Shown piece after piece: positions 1 through 11,149 of a DNA stretch of 64,000 bases. The DNA is taken from positions 202,388-266,387 of the forward strand of contig NW_003101658.1 in NCBI RefSeq assembly GCF_000003855.2, in the 5' to 3' direction. A model generated the notes under the pieces. The model saw only the letters and a list, made by a program, of their open reading frames with translations. It was not told where the DNA came from and made no database searches. Every line of letters begins with the position of its first letter. The first letter of the stretch is position 1. Source of the DNA: Blastomyces gilchristii SLH14081. Lineage: Eukaryota; Ascomycota; Eurotiomycetes; Onygenales; Ajellomycetaceae. Made by a program: the position numbers and the translations under genes.

Positions 1-68
1 CGTAGAGGCGGTGGTGAAGATAGGGGGTAGATAGAGTGGTGCAATTGGCAGGCGCCACTACGTATCCA

Positions 69-163
69 TGGATTTTTGATGGGGTGCACGTGATGTCACA
101 TGAGGTCACGTTACAGCGTTTTTTGCACGGAAAAGTTGGTTTTTCTTTAATATATAGAGAGAT
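69..163 (+). repeat. 95-bp dispersed direct repeat, copy 1
   Basis: A stretch beginning TGGATTTTTGATGGGGTGCA and ending in a TATA-like run is repeated in the same orientation at 4560-4654 with a handful of substitutions. It contains overlapping E-box-like words around CACGTGATGTCAC. It could be the end of a longer dispersed repeat or a small non-autonomous element. Neither end has a clear target duplication, so its class is unknown. Confidence 0.75.
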
Positions 164-1215
164 TAGAATCTCCTAATGTAATATTCAATAGCTTATTAAT
201 TTTGACTGGGTTGTTGTAGAATTATTCATTATCTACTATGGTCATAGAGATTTTGAACGGGTTGTTCGTTGACTAGTGGTGTTCGTTGACTAGTGGATTA
301 TGTTATACGCTGGCTATGAACTATTATTGTACATGGATAGGAAAACAAGCAAGGTCGAAAATTAGCATGAATAAATACATTGCCTCCGAGGCCATGATGT
401 TGTCCGGGACTTCTAAGAGGGTTTAGCTGACTTTGTCTAGGCAGGAAAAGAAACAAATGATTTATATCTCGATGTTTGGCTAGGGAAATACAAAACCACC
501 AGTGCAAGTGATGCCAGATTCTTCTTCATATGCCTTCTGCATGCTCTTCTTGTATTGGCAGCAAAAAATCTTGTCTTCTAGGACTCGCCTTCATACTCTC
601 CTTCTCTATCCAGTTTGGTTTCGGACACCTCTTAAGACTTCTACACCGATGGAGAGTTGGAACAGCCAAAGAAAGGAGAAACCTAGGCATCACAAATGTG
701 TCAGTATTTCCCTTCTACCATCTCTTGTTCGAACTCATCGGAAGGAGCCATGCGAGCCTGGACCCACTGCGATGAAATGCTGGATGCTGCGGACAGGGCG
801 GCTGTGAGTGGGCAGTGGTGTTGTTTGGATTTCTAGCTAGAAGTTTTGCTCATCAGTTCACAGATTTTTTGAATATGCTAACATCGGTTTGCGCAGGAGA
901 CGGGGATTAAGCCACAAGTTGAACAAGCCAAGAACTCGTAAGCTAGCCCTATCAGCTATGGTCTAACTTATTTAGGTTAGCCCAGCTCTCGCCTTTATGT
1001 CATCATAGCCATCCATTCTCCCAACCTCATTTCGCTGCCAGTCCTTCATCCAATTCATCATACTGAAGTCTTTGATGTCAATTAATTTGCGTCGAGCAGA
1101 CATGGTGCTGGTTGAGCATGGGCTCTTAGAGCCGCCTGACCTCTCAATGGTAATACCGCCTTCACCATCTCTATCTTCCTAATGGTAATTAACGTTCTCT
1201 AGATCATAAACAATC
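164..1215. other. No supportable gene
   Basis: Ordinary base composition with only short reading frames on both strands that overlap each other. I see no domain, no convincing intron chain and no RNA gene. Confidence 0.5.
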
Positions 1216-3175
1216 ATGACCAGCTTCAGCCCACTCCCCAACAGCTGGAAGTTGCAATGGAAAGATCTCAGGATTACTGGTATCATCTTACTGCAATGGC
1301 AGTTACCCGGCACTGCAAAGGAATTCCGCCTATCTTAACGAGCCTTCGAGGCACCCTAAACTGCCTCCCCACAATCAGCACAAGGCAAGGCAAAACAATG
1401 ATACTGCATCTTGATTCATCCCCGAGTGAAACACTTTGCATTCAAGCCTCATCTACCTGGCACATTACCGGCACGGCAAAATGTGGCGTTGTTGGGAAAA
1501 AGAGAGATATTCCCAGACTACTTCATATAGGCAGCCGCACACTCATTCCATGCGAGTTTGGCGGGAAGAGCTTTCATCAATGGCCTAGTATTTCAGGCGA
1601 GGGAAACAGAGCACCAAGTTACCTGGGAATTTTAGCCCTAGGCTGGTCATACATTCTCTCTGCTCGGTTGTTGAAGTTGCAAGTGAAGAACTGCGAAATG
1701 GCATATACAGACTTGAAGCACACAAGGATTCAGCAGAGCAAGAGCCACGGTTCCTCGTCGGTCACTATTGATATTGGCAAGGTGGATGAAGATGTAGCGA
1801 GATGGTGGTCAGCTCTCTTGGCACCTGGCCAAGGTTGGAAAGCCATCATATCTCAACAGATGGATCAAGAGTTTGTGACGCCTTGGTCTGTCTCAATAAA
1901 CATATGCGTGATATCGAAATCAGATGGGAATTGAAGGAGCCGGTTTTCAAAGATGTTGCTGCTTCCAGTCCTCCATCATTCAACAAGGCATTTGAGTTCC
2001 TTGTGCAGTTCTCCCAACAACATAATTTGGACAGCCAGCTGCCTGTTGCTCTTGCAACAGCATTGACATTTCCTGCACACAACCACCATGGCACTGCTAT
2101 TCAACTACCCCTTCCATTGCCTCTTCCTGCCAATAACCATGCCCAACAGGGAGTCGACTCCGCCAATTCCACTGCTCTGGGCTGGCCAACTGTGGACAAA
2201 GAACTTTCTTACTACATGACTCTGAGTTGCAGCCTGGAAACACTTACATCAACTCTTTGCGGAATGTTCTGGGAGCCTACCGTCACATGCAATATGGTGA
2301 GCCCGTGGCTTCACCCCATCCTCCAAGAAATTCCAGAATGCCCAAGATTTTCTTCCACTCCTGGGCTCTACTACGAAATCCTCGCAGTCATATGCAGCTT
2401 TCATCAACCACAAATATTCACCCTCTGGCTCGGTGCCGTTACCAGCGGTCTGACCCCAATTATTCTTTGTCAAGTTCAAAGGGGCAGACCTCCTGTTGAC
2501 CCCAATTCGTTTCCCTGGACAGGATGTCCGCAGAGTTTTATGAATCTCCTAGGAACAGGGTCATATATCTTGAATAATACATCTAATGAAGTCCAAAGAG
2601 CCGATGTGTGGCGTCTTCTGTACCTCCCCCCTGTTGTTGACGATGGATTATATTATAACAGTCCGCTGTTCACCCCGTGGGCTCCATTCGGGAGCACCAC
2701 TGCCGGCCAATGTGTGTTGCGCGTTGCCGCTCATCTGCGGTGCCCAAGGCACCATCTTGAGTATGCACAATGGAATTGGATATTGGAGAATGGGTCAATA
2801 GTTGAAGGCCAAGAATATGACAAAACATCTAGCGACAGATTGGACGAAAGTAGCACAGCTATCAACATGTTGGATACAGTCTTCCCACGAAAATCTCCCA
2901 GCCAAGAGGCGTCTCAGGAAGCGTCGCTTGACTTATTTCGATGGGTTATGATTAACGGCGAAGGAACACCGCCCGAGAAAATATATAGAGACGAGTGGCT
3001 CCAACTTGAAGATGAGAGTGACGAAGAGACAGGTATGTCTGATGACAAAAACAGTGCGAGCCATGCTTCAGATGAACACTTAAAAGGACTTGAAGAGTGG
3101 CTTGACCAACCCACGGCACCCTCACCAGTCCCAAGCTTTGACAAAGGTGCTTGCATGGAAACTGGTGCTGACTAG
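1216..3175 (+). pseudogene. Frameshifted member of a repeated fungal protein family of unknown function
   Basis: The ATG at 1216 opens a frame reading MTSFSPLPNSWKLQW. Reading then continues in a second frame from about 1340 and a third from about 1925 to the stop at 3175. Recognisable blocks in order are LRGTLNCLPTI, DEDVARWWSALLAPGQGW, TPWSVSI, LTLSCSLETLTSTLCG-like text, and TGCPQSFMNLL. From memory of fungal proteomes this is a multicopy Eurotiales family without assigned function; the acidic C-terminal tail (about residues 380-450 of the last frame) is unremarkable. The second frame change can also be bridged by a GT-AG intron at 1871-1923 (53 bp, frame-perfect), but that would splice out the TPWS block, which I recall as conserved. 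I therefore favour a frameshift. The first frame change has no intron explanation. Confidence 0.6.
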
Positions 3176-4559
3176 CCCGACGGTTCTGGAGAACTTCCCC
3201 AAAAGTCGGGCTTGCCGCCAGGGTGGGAATGACATCTCTTGCAGATCCTGTAATGCACTCCATTGCAATTAAGACGTACTTGACAGCGCTTCCACTGGGT
3301 TCGGCAGTTCGGGGCCTGGCTTCCACTGGGTTCGGCAGTTCGGGGCCCGGCATGTCTCGTATGCGTGCTCATTGTTCGCATGCTGGCATTCGACTGCCTT
3401 GCACCAACCACTTCTACCAGAGGTGGTACTCATTGTCGGTGGTATCTGTTCCTTAGATTATTACTCTATCTCACCCCTAATTTCCGGAAATCCTTACTTC
3501 ACAACTTGCTTTGTTGATTATTGTGTAAACTAGTGAGGATCACTGTCGATTCTACTGTTCAGATAATGCTTCATCTCAAGTTAGATGAAATCACTGATTC
3601 ATGAGTTCTGTCAAAAACATACAGGTTGAAGGAGCTTTGATGAACTGAGAAGCAGAGGCAAAGTTTGTGAGATGATCACCAAACAAGAGGTTGAAATAAA
3701 TCTTCCGCCCGACGAAAAGCCGCAAAATCAAGAAATGTGGCCCCCATTTATCTGAACCTGGGCCGACGAAGGGCGCTCAGATGAGCATCGCCGACCGCGC
3801 GTCATGTCTCGCTGGCTTGATGTTCAAGCCGTTTAGCTTCAAGTAGCTGGGCAAAAGTGGTCACATCCTGAGCGATCAGACCTCGCCAAGATGTACTAAT
3901 TGCTGGAATAAACCAATGCCAACCAGACTGCGCTTTCTTGGCTGGTGAATCCAAAGGTATGTAGCGCCTGCACCTAATCTTGAACATCGGCCCATTTTGA
4001 GCACCGCGGATCAAGCCGGACAGCCCGTGAGAGTCTGTATTGAGAAATGCATTGTGGGGCTTCCCTTTCAAATGTCAGGCTTGGCCAGTAATGCTGAGGA
4101 GAGACCAAATCATCTGTTCCTCACATCAATCCGCACTACTTTCAAAAATGGATGACTGTCATTCAGGCAGTGTACATTCAACAAGAACTGAGAGTGCCTG
4201 TCTCTGAAAACATTTCTTGGTAGGAAGCACAGCTGCTTCTGCCTCTGTTTTGTAAAAGTGAGCCTGAAGACACTCATGCTGACTATCTTATGCTTGCTCC
4301 GCTCCATGAATTGGCGAATGCTTGAATAATGCTAAACTAAGCCTAATGTTTGTAATCACTGTAAAGCTGGAAGGCGGGTTTTGCTCCTTGATCTGTTTGG
4401 TTGACTTCTCAGCTCTGTTTTATTCTATGGCTCTGGCACTATTAACACTGTTTTGTGTAGAACCACAGTACATGGTCGGTGAGCCAGAGGAAGCGCAAGA
4501 CTTATCCTCTCTGAAAGCTGACAGTTCTCACCGAGCTGCTCCTTGCGGCAGAGAAGTAT
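3176..4559. other. No supportable gene
   Basis: Contains the small tandem duplication listed separately. A minus-strand frame at 3802-4071 reads protein-like but has no recognisable domain, and no start or splice context supports it. Confidence 0.45.
3288..3349 (+). repeat. Tandem duplication, 2 x 31 bp
   Basis: Two adjacent 31-bp units beginning GCTTCCACTGGGTTCGGCAG differ at a single base near the end. It looks like a recent local duplication just downstream of the pseudogene. Confidence 0.9.
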
Positions 4560-4654
4560 TGGATTTTTGATGGGGTGCATGTGATGTCACGTGAGGTCAC
4601 GTTACAGGGCATTTTACTCGGAAAAGTTGGTTTTTCTATAATATATAGAGAGAT
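4560..4654 (+). repeat. 95-bp dispersed direct repeat, copy 2
   Basis: Second copy of the repeat at 69-163, same orientation and same length. Differences are mostly transitions. It carries the palindrome TCACGTGA. It lies about 165 bp upstream of the start of the gene at 4820, so it may sit in that gene's promoter. Confidence 0.75.
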
Positions 4655-4819
4655 ATCTAACCAAACTAACTTTTCGTCTTGAATGAGCGGGTACCAGATC
4701 AAGGTGTCTTTTGATTGGATACCCATCTTCTCATATGAGGACTCTAGGCTTGGCACTTTTGCGATTTAAACCATGCGAGTTGCCAAACCTTCCAGAGAGA
4801 AGTGAGGCACTCTTTCAGA

Positions 4820-5907
4820 ATGGCCACTCTAGAAGAAATAATCACGCAAATTGACCAGATCAGCAAGTGCATATGTGAGATTGATTTGGATGACTCGGCA
4901 TTTAGCAAGTTAAAAGACAAAATTGCATGGCTATCTGCCCGGACCTCAGTCTATCACTCATTGAAAGGCCTTGCCAAGCATCTGCGAAAATCCTCTCCCC
5001 TTCCTCACAGGAATGGAAGGTTCAGCAAATTTCTGGAAGTCCTGTACAGGAGTCAAGCAAAATCTATCTCAGCTCATGTATTACAATGGGAAAAGATACG
5101 CGGCCTATCGCCCGAGGCTTTGCTACTCATTGCGGGAGCCTATACTTCACTGGATATCACAAAAATGGGTCGCGTCGAATTCGAATGTTTGATGAACTAC
5201 ACAAAACCATACCTGGATGCAAGGCCTTTGCCTGAAAAATGGATATTTCGTCGGGAGATTCAAATGGCAATAGCAGCTAGCTCTGATTTAGAAAACATAT
5301 CTGAGTTCAGGAAATGTGCGGCTCCGAATCCAATCTCTGAGAAACAGACTGATGAAGTTAGGGTACTTCAAGCTCGAGTTCAACACTGAAGTTGAGGGTG
5401 ATAAGTGCCACAGGAAGTGACACCGCGATGATTCGCCTCTGCAAGACGAGGCATCAGATGGCCACACGAATGACAGTCTCGATTCACAATTGCATTTACA
5501 CCATGGCAGGATGGTGCAGAGTACAAACGCATGCATACCAGATCAGCAAAACTACTTGCGGGAGCCAGAAGCTGGATCTCGATCACTGAGTAGTGTAGCG
5601 GAGGCACAGAACACGCAGGTATCTGATGCACAGCTGGTCGCCGGGAAGCAAACACAGAATACAAGAGGTAAGTGCCGCAATACCAGATGCATTGAAACAA
5701 TTCTAACAATACAATAATGCAGAAATTCAATATATGTTCTCAAAATCCCCAGCCAATCTCGCACCCCTCCTTGGGGACTTATTATCCGATGCAATGCGCG
5801 CTAGTAATCAATGGGCTTCAGAACAAAGAGCAGGGGAATCAACAACAGAATGTTTGACAGTCTTGATACCCGAAGAGGTAGAAGAGGATATTTCCATCAC
5901 ACTTTGA
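4820..5907 (+). CDS. Intron-containing gene of unknown function
   Basis: The ATG at 4820 opens MATLEEIITQIDQISKC and runs about 180 residues without a stop; this part is predicted soluble and helical. A second intron is well supported: 5668-5722 (GTAAGT...TTCTAAC...TGCAG, 55 bp) joins the frame ending AGKQTQNTR to IQYMFSKSPANLAPLLGDLL, with the stop at 5905-5907. The link from the first exon (frame ending near 5362-5389) to the exon open from 5421 is less clear. A frame-compatible intron is 5363-5450 with an unusual GAG acceptor; the better-looking acceptor CACAG at 5413 gives the wrong frame. Either the first intron is non-canonical or the gene has one lesion. No domain is recognised. The middle section is rich in Ser, Gln, Asp and His and probably disordered. 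Confidence 0.55.
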
Positions 5908-7780
5908 GCTGGTCGAAGACAGGCAGATCGAATCATTGAGATATTCAGGATGCGGAGGACCTGGTCAGCGTCACCCAGCCGTCTATCACTTCCACCTCAT
6001 GGTTCTTAGGAATTTGGAATGGCTCCTCCGTCTTGATATCTCTCTTGTCCGGTAGCTGGGGGTTTTTTGCGGTCCCGGGTTTTGATACTCGGAGCAGTGC
6101 GCCTTTGAACATCATGGTTCTTTCATAGTTAACTGCATTAAATATTTTGAAGGCTATATATTGTTGTTGCTCTATTATGTCTCCAATCTAGGTCACAACT
6201 CGCGATTAGCTTGGGTAGCACTCTTAGATTTCAGAATATGTACCGCTTCAGCCATTGTTTTAGTGTGGAGAGGGGCCCGTTGAAAACTGATCTATTAGAT
6301 GTTAATAGATGGCGCTGGTGGTTTTGAGTTAACATCGTACCAAACTTAAGCACACTTTGGAGTCAGCAGCTGACAGAAAGGGTTGATTTTATCCTAAGTG
6401 ATTGTACAGTCAGACGGACTTTGATATATCTGATGACAGTAAAATTTTCTTGTTGAATGGAGGGGCAAGACATTCAGAACCGTAAAAAAGCAGATCTTGC
6501 TGCGGGGCAATACTTTGGATCCTCTTGGTTTCCTGATGACAACATGCATGTGACCTTGCTCAGGCAGCAATGCATGAAAGTCTGCGTGCGATGCTTGGGC
6601 CAGTCGGACGCAGTGTGGTTCCTACAGAAATTTTCAATATCGACCCATTTTTGAGAAATCCAAACTTGGCACTGGATGAAGGTTTCTCCACCACTATCAA
6701 AAGGACTATCGGCGTAGCCCAGGGTTTCGCAATGCTTCATGATTGTACAAACCCCTAGAGGTTACAATGAAAGACAGGTGAGGGTAAAGTACGCCACTCC
6801 ATGTATAAGGAGCACATGCCCGCTTCTTAATTCCCTGATAATAAAAAACCTCGAGAGCAACCCTTCCGTTTGATAGCTTGCTCCCATGAATGGCCTCCTT
6901 TCACAATACTGCAGCAAACTGCTCCTTCATCCTGTCTGCCTTCTTCAGTTTATTCATTCTGCCCTCTATGATGACTGGATACCCCAGTTCTCACCAACAC
7001 GCTCTCTCCAGACCAGTCAAATTGAGTGTGAACACATATCAGTGGTCGGAGCCGGTGCAGCATACCCCATCCCTAGATGATTGTGAAGCAGCTGAGAAGC
7101 GCCAGTCTGTCTGGTCCGCATTCTGGCTTGAAGAAGGCCCCAAAGCCCATGTCTTGCCACACTGCTCCTTTGCAAAGTGATTTCTACAGCGGCTTTCAGC
7201 CCTCAAACAAAAGTTCCTATCATGTGTGCAGAGCATGTGAGCAGCAATCAACTCAGCCTGCTGAAGGATTCATGTCAGCTTTGACTGAATGCGCAGGCTC
7301 TAGTCACTGTCTTCATATAATATGTACTCATGAATTTTCTGTGGTTCAATCCATGAACTCCCTGAGAAGCCCACCTGTCAGTAGCAGTGAGACACTTCTA
7401 ACTCTGAAAGACATGAGCCTCTCTCAGTCTGTTGCTCTTCACACTCTCAATACATCAATCTGAGAAGTCAGTATATCTGTACCTGTGAATCATGGCTGTA
7501 GTCTTCGGAAGAAAACAGGGCATATCAGACATCTGAATGACAGTATAATACATGTCAAGAGACCATACTTTGAAGCTGAAAATTGATGTAAGTCATCTTC
7601 TCTTTTCTCTGTCCTTCTCTCGACTGCTTAGATATATATGACATATGCTAAGCCTTGCTCAGACCTGCTAAACACTGCATTATACAGAGAATCATCAACT
7701 AGGAAGCAGAGACAATCAATAGAGAGTGAACAGGGAATTCAATGATCTTTGAAGAAAAAGAACTGAGTCAAGTGCTGTTC
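5908..7780. other. No supportable gene; left flank of the retrotransposon block
   Basis: Several short frames exist (for example 6457-6654 and 7077-7463, both plus) but they overlap frames on the other strand and show no domain. Composition drifts toward AT from about 7,500 as the repeat block is approached. Confidence 0.5.
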
Positions 7781-7785
7781 AATAG
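7781..7785 (+). repeat. Target-site duplication of element A, left (AATAG)
   Basis: AATAG immediately precedes the 5' LTR and is repeated exactly at 33060-33064 after the 3' LTR. This proves that the two distant 258-bp LTRs belong to one insertion. Confidence 0.9.
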
Positions 7786-8043
7786 TGTAAGAAATCCCGC
7801 TCCTCGCGGATTCTTTACCTCTATTCCTATCTCTTGTGTAATCAATAGAGCTAGCGGCCCTTGGCTACACACAACTATATAGACTGGAGTTTATGAATAC
7901 TATTCATAACTCAGCTTGAATGCTATTATACATTTGACTTCTACATTTTATCTTTCTACTGTGAATACTTCTAGTAGTTAATAGTATATATCATGTCAAG
8001 CTGCAAATATCTGAATAATCATCTATAAGCACTTATTCTTACA
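7786..8043 (+). repeat. Element A 5' LTR (258 bp)
   Basis: Begins TGTAAG and ends CTTACA. It is less mutated than the 3' partner and keeps CpG and CpC sites, including the near-palindrome AATCCCGCTCCTCGCGGATT close to its start and GCTAGCGGCCC. Most differences from 32802-33059 are C/T or G/A transitions, including CpA to TpA. Confidence 0.92.
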
Positions 8044-10328
8044 TTTCAAGCTCAGTCAATCAGCAACTGTCTATTATAACTGAAAGAATTAAAAACTTAT
8101 ATACTTTAATCTCTACAAACTCTACTGCAGATACTCAGAAGCAGTTATCTGAATCATGAATAACTCTTATAAAAGAAGTCTCAGAGAACTTATTAATTAC
8201 TTATAAAATATTATTCTTTATATCTATGATAGAGAAATTCTCTGAACTTATAAATAAATTAATTTCAGTAAAGAATATTTTTAAACATCTTCTACAGAAT
8301 TAAACTATTCTTTTATAAGAAATATTTACTACTTATAAACACTCTTAAACTGAGTTTCTAGATATAATCTTCAGAGATATCTATAAACTGAAAAGAAACT
8401 TTCTTAAGCTGTGATTACTTAAGATTACTTATTAAATTATAATCTATAAAAGCTTTTACAAGTTTATATTTAAAATTGACTTATAAGCTCAGTTATGTAA
8501 TATAAAAGATGAAGAAGCTGTTATTTATATAATAACAGATCTCTATTATACTGAAGTTAAGAACTGATTAAATTATTTAGAAAATAATTATAAGAGATTC
8601 TACTGATCTATTTTTAAAATCTATCTAGAGAATAAGTTAAAAGACTTTATAAGCTGAATAGAGAATATCTGAGTTATAATTATTAATATTAGAAAAAGAG
8701 ATAAGAAATCTGATAAAAACTACTTACAGTACTTTATAAAATTATAATATAAATTAAGATCTGTGAAAATAGAGCTCTGAAACAAGATTTAAATAATAAT
8801 ATTTATAAAGAAACTGAATAAAGATATATAGAATAAGCTTATTAAATAAGACTCTAAGTTCTTAACTCTGAAAAAACTGATAACTTTTATTCACTATTTA
8901 TAGATTACTATAAGAGTTATAAATCTGTAGAGAGTAAATCATTAATTAACTCTGTAAGAGTCAGAATAACAGAGAATAGATTTATTAGAAAAAGATAATA
9001 AGATATAGAGAGATTTATATCTGACTACTAAGTAAAGAGAGAGAGCTTTATAAGCTTCTATAAATAAAGTATATAATAGAGAGATTAAGAAAAAGAGACT
9101 TTACTTTATCTATTTTAAATCAAAATATCTCTGTACAAACTATCTGAATAAATTAAAATAGAAATTTAAGAAGTTATAAATAGAGTCAGTAACAGTCTTT
9201 TTAAGAGTCTTAAAGTTAATATCTGAATCTGTTACTTCTCTAATAAAAATACTTACTTATAAAGAGAGATTATACTGCAGTACTACTATCTTATAAGTAT
9301 GAAAAGTATTAATAAACTCAGAATCTCAGATTACTATAATATCTCTAAAACTTATAGAGTAAATGAGTTAAAAGATAAAAACTAAGAATTTACTCTTATA
9401 ATAAGTAGAATACAAGAACTCAGATCTGAGAGTTAAGAGACTTATAAAAGTTATTTTTAAATTATAAGATCTCTCTGAAATCTGAAGAAGATTTATAGAA
9501 ACTGTGATTATTATAGATATTATAGATAATATATATTTAAGACTTATATAACTTTAAAGATATAATTTATATATAGCTGTCTATAAGTCAGGTTTATACT
9601 TCTGATCAGTGTTAATAGACTTACTTATAAAGATAGAATCAGTTGATACTATAGAGTTAATTAGAGAAGATAAGCTTATCTATATAATAACTTTATAAGT
9701 GTCTGAGAATCTTATAATTATAAAAACTGAGCTTCAGATACTAGAGAAATACAGAGATCTTATAGAGATATTCAGCTTAGTAAAAATAGCTAAGCTTTCT
9801 TCTTATTATAAGAAGAATCTGATAATAAATTTAATAGAAGAGTAGAAACTCTTCTAAGAATTAATCTATAAGCTCTTTTATTATAAGATAGAGATCTTAT
9901 AAATCTATATAAAAAAGAATCTGAAGAATAACTTTATTTAATCTTTATAAATCTTTATAGAAGTCTCTGTAATATTTATAAAGAAGAAGAATAAAAATCT
10001 CAGATTATATATAAACTACTATAATCTGAACTTTAAGATAATAAAGAGTTACTATTCTCTATTTCTAATTAAGAATATAATTAATCATCTTACAGAAGCT
10101 GTTATATTTATATAACTGAATATAATTAATATATATATATAGCTGTAAATACAGTCTGAAAATAAATAAAAGACTATCTTTAGAACTGTACTGAGATTAT
10201 TTGAATATTTAGTAATATCTTTTAATCTGACTAATATCTCTGCAGTATTTCAGTCTTTTATTAATAAAATACTTTATATATATCTGAATATCTTTGTAAT
10301 AATATATCTGAATAATGTGATAGTGTAC
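8044..10328 (+). pseudogene. Element A gag, protease and N-terminal reverse transcriptase remnant
   Basis: Conceptual reading through stops gives a retrotransposon gag-like segment at about 8,300-9,150. A pol stretch follows, with RLYINYYNLN at about 9,990-10,030 (family form RxxVDYRxLN) and the reverse-transcriptase palm ending FVIIYLNNVIVY at 10,290-10,328. The catalytic YLDD has become YLNN, two G-to-A changes. The frame is cut by element B directly after this motif and resumes at 20035. Confidence 0.75.
10324..10328 (+). repeat. Target-site duplication of element B, left (TGTAC)
   Basis: TGTAC precedes the B 5' LTR and recurs at 20030-20034. Joining the flanks with one copy restores a continuous element A reading from IYLNNVIVY into YSIKKKEH, as expected for reverse transcriptase. 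Confidence 0.9.
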
Positions 10329-10729
10329 TGTGGCGTGCTTCCGCTCTCTATTCAAGTCAATCCTCTATCCGGCTCTAGCTTCTGCTTCATTTCTTACTGT
10401 TTTCTGAAGCTTCTGCTTCTATCTTCTCTCTCTGCTCTTCTCTTCATATGCAATCACTTCTTCTATGAGAGTGTCTGCTTCTTCTCTACAGAGCCTCTGT
10501 TCTTCTCTTCATAGATAATCATATGTAATCACTTCTTCTATAAGAGCATCAGCTTCTTCTCTACAGAGCCTCTGTTCTTCTCTTCATAGACAATCACTTC
10601 TTCTACAAGAGTTAATCTCTATAAAACAATCACTGTATATATAAGAGTGTACACTCATCTCTCATCTTTTAGAGAATAAGATGAGTTTTTATCCTTATAT
10701 CTGACCTCTATGTAGCGGTGTACACTATA
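10329..10729 (+). repeat. Element B 5' LTR (401 bp)
   Basis: Begins TGTGGCGTGCTTCCGC and ends CACTATA (CGCTACA in the 3' copy). Differences from 19629-20029 are transitions, and each copy retains CpG or CpC sites lost in the other. A TATATATAAG box lies near 10,640. Confidence 0.92.
10432..10610 (+). repeat. Pyrimidine-rich tandem repeats inside the element B LTR
   Basis: Units starting CTGCTCTTCTCTTCATA recur at 10432, 10497 and 10572 (65 bp, 75 bp and a partial). The same structure is present in the 3' LTR, so it predates insertion. Its position upstream of the TATA box suggests a promoter-side repeat; function is inferred only. Confidence 0.8.
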
Positions 10730-10732
10730 ATT

Positions 10733-10742
10733 TGATAGTATG
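10733..10742 (+). other. Primer-binding-site candidate, element B
   Basis: TGATAGTATG lies three bases after the LTR. It resembles TGATAGCATG in the same place in element C and could be a mutated TGGTAGC-type primer site complementary to an initiator Met tRNA end. The match beyond seven bases is weak. Confidence 0.4.
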
Positions 10743-11149
10743 ACTTGTTAAGAATTAAGTTCTTCTAGTCTCTTTAACTTTCATTCTGCTCTTGATATAT
10801 GTAGCACTGATAATTGAACTGAGCTGTGAATACTGAGAATTGACTAGCTGATAATTAATCTGATTAGTTATTCTATCTTCTTTTAATACTGCAGCTAGTA
10901 ATTAATCTAGCTTATAATTATTCAGCTATTCTATCTTCTTCAGTGCTGCAGCTAGTGATTGATCTGATCTGCAGTTATTTAAATCTATCTTATTCAATAC
11001 TACAGCTAGTGATAGATCTGGCTAATAATCATTTAAGCATCTTCTACTTCAGAACATCATAGCACTAGTAATCAGTCTAGAATGTGATCACAGTCACAGT
11101 AAACTTATCTTTACACTCTTATATAACTTTATCAGTCTTATCATGATAA

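Noticed and set aside
1871..1923. 53-bp intron in the 1216-3175 gene
   Set aside because: Frame-perfect, but it would remove a block I recall as conserved in the family, and another uncorrected frame change remains upstream. Kept only as an alternative.
3802..4071. Minus-strand ORF of 89 codons
   Set aside because: Protein-like composition but no domain, no supported start, and no neighbouring exon found.
5363..5413. 51-bp intron ending CACAG in the gene at 4820
   Set aside because: Good splice ends, but the downstream frame hits a stop within a few codons and does not match the exon at 5421-5667.
7077..7463. Plus-strand ORF of 128 codons
   Set aside because: No domain, competing frames on both strands, no splice or promoter context.
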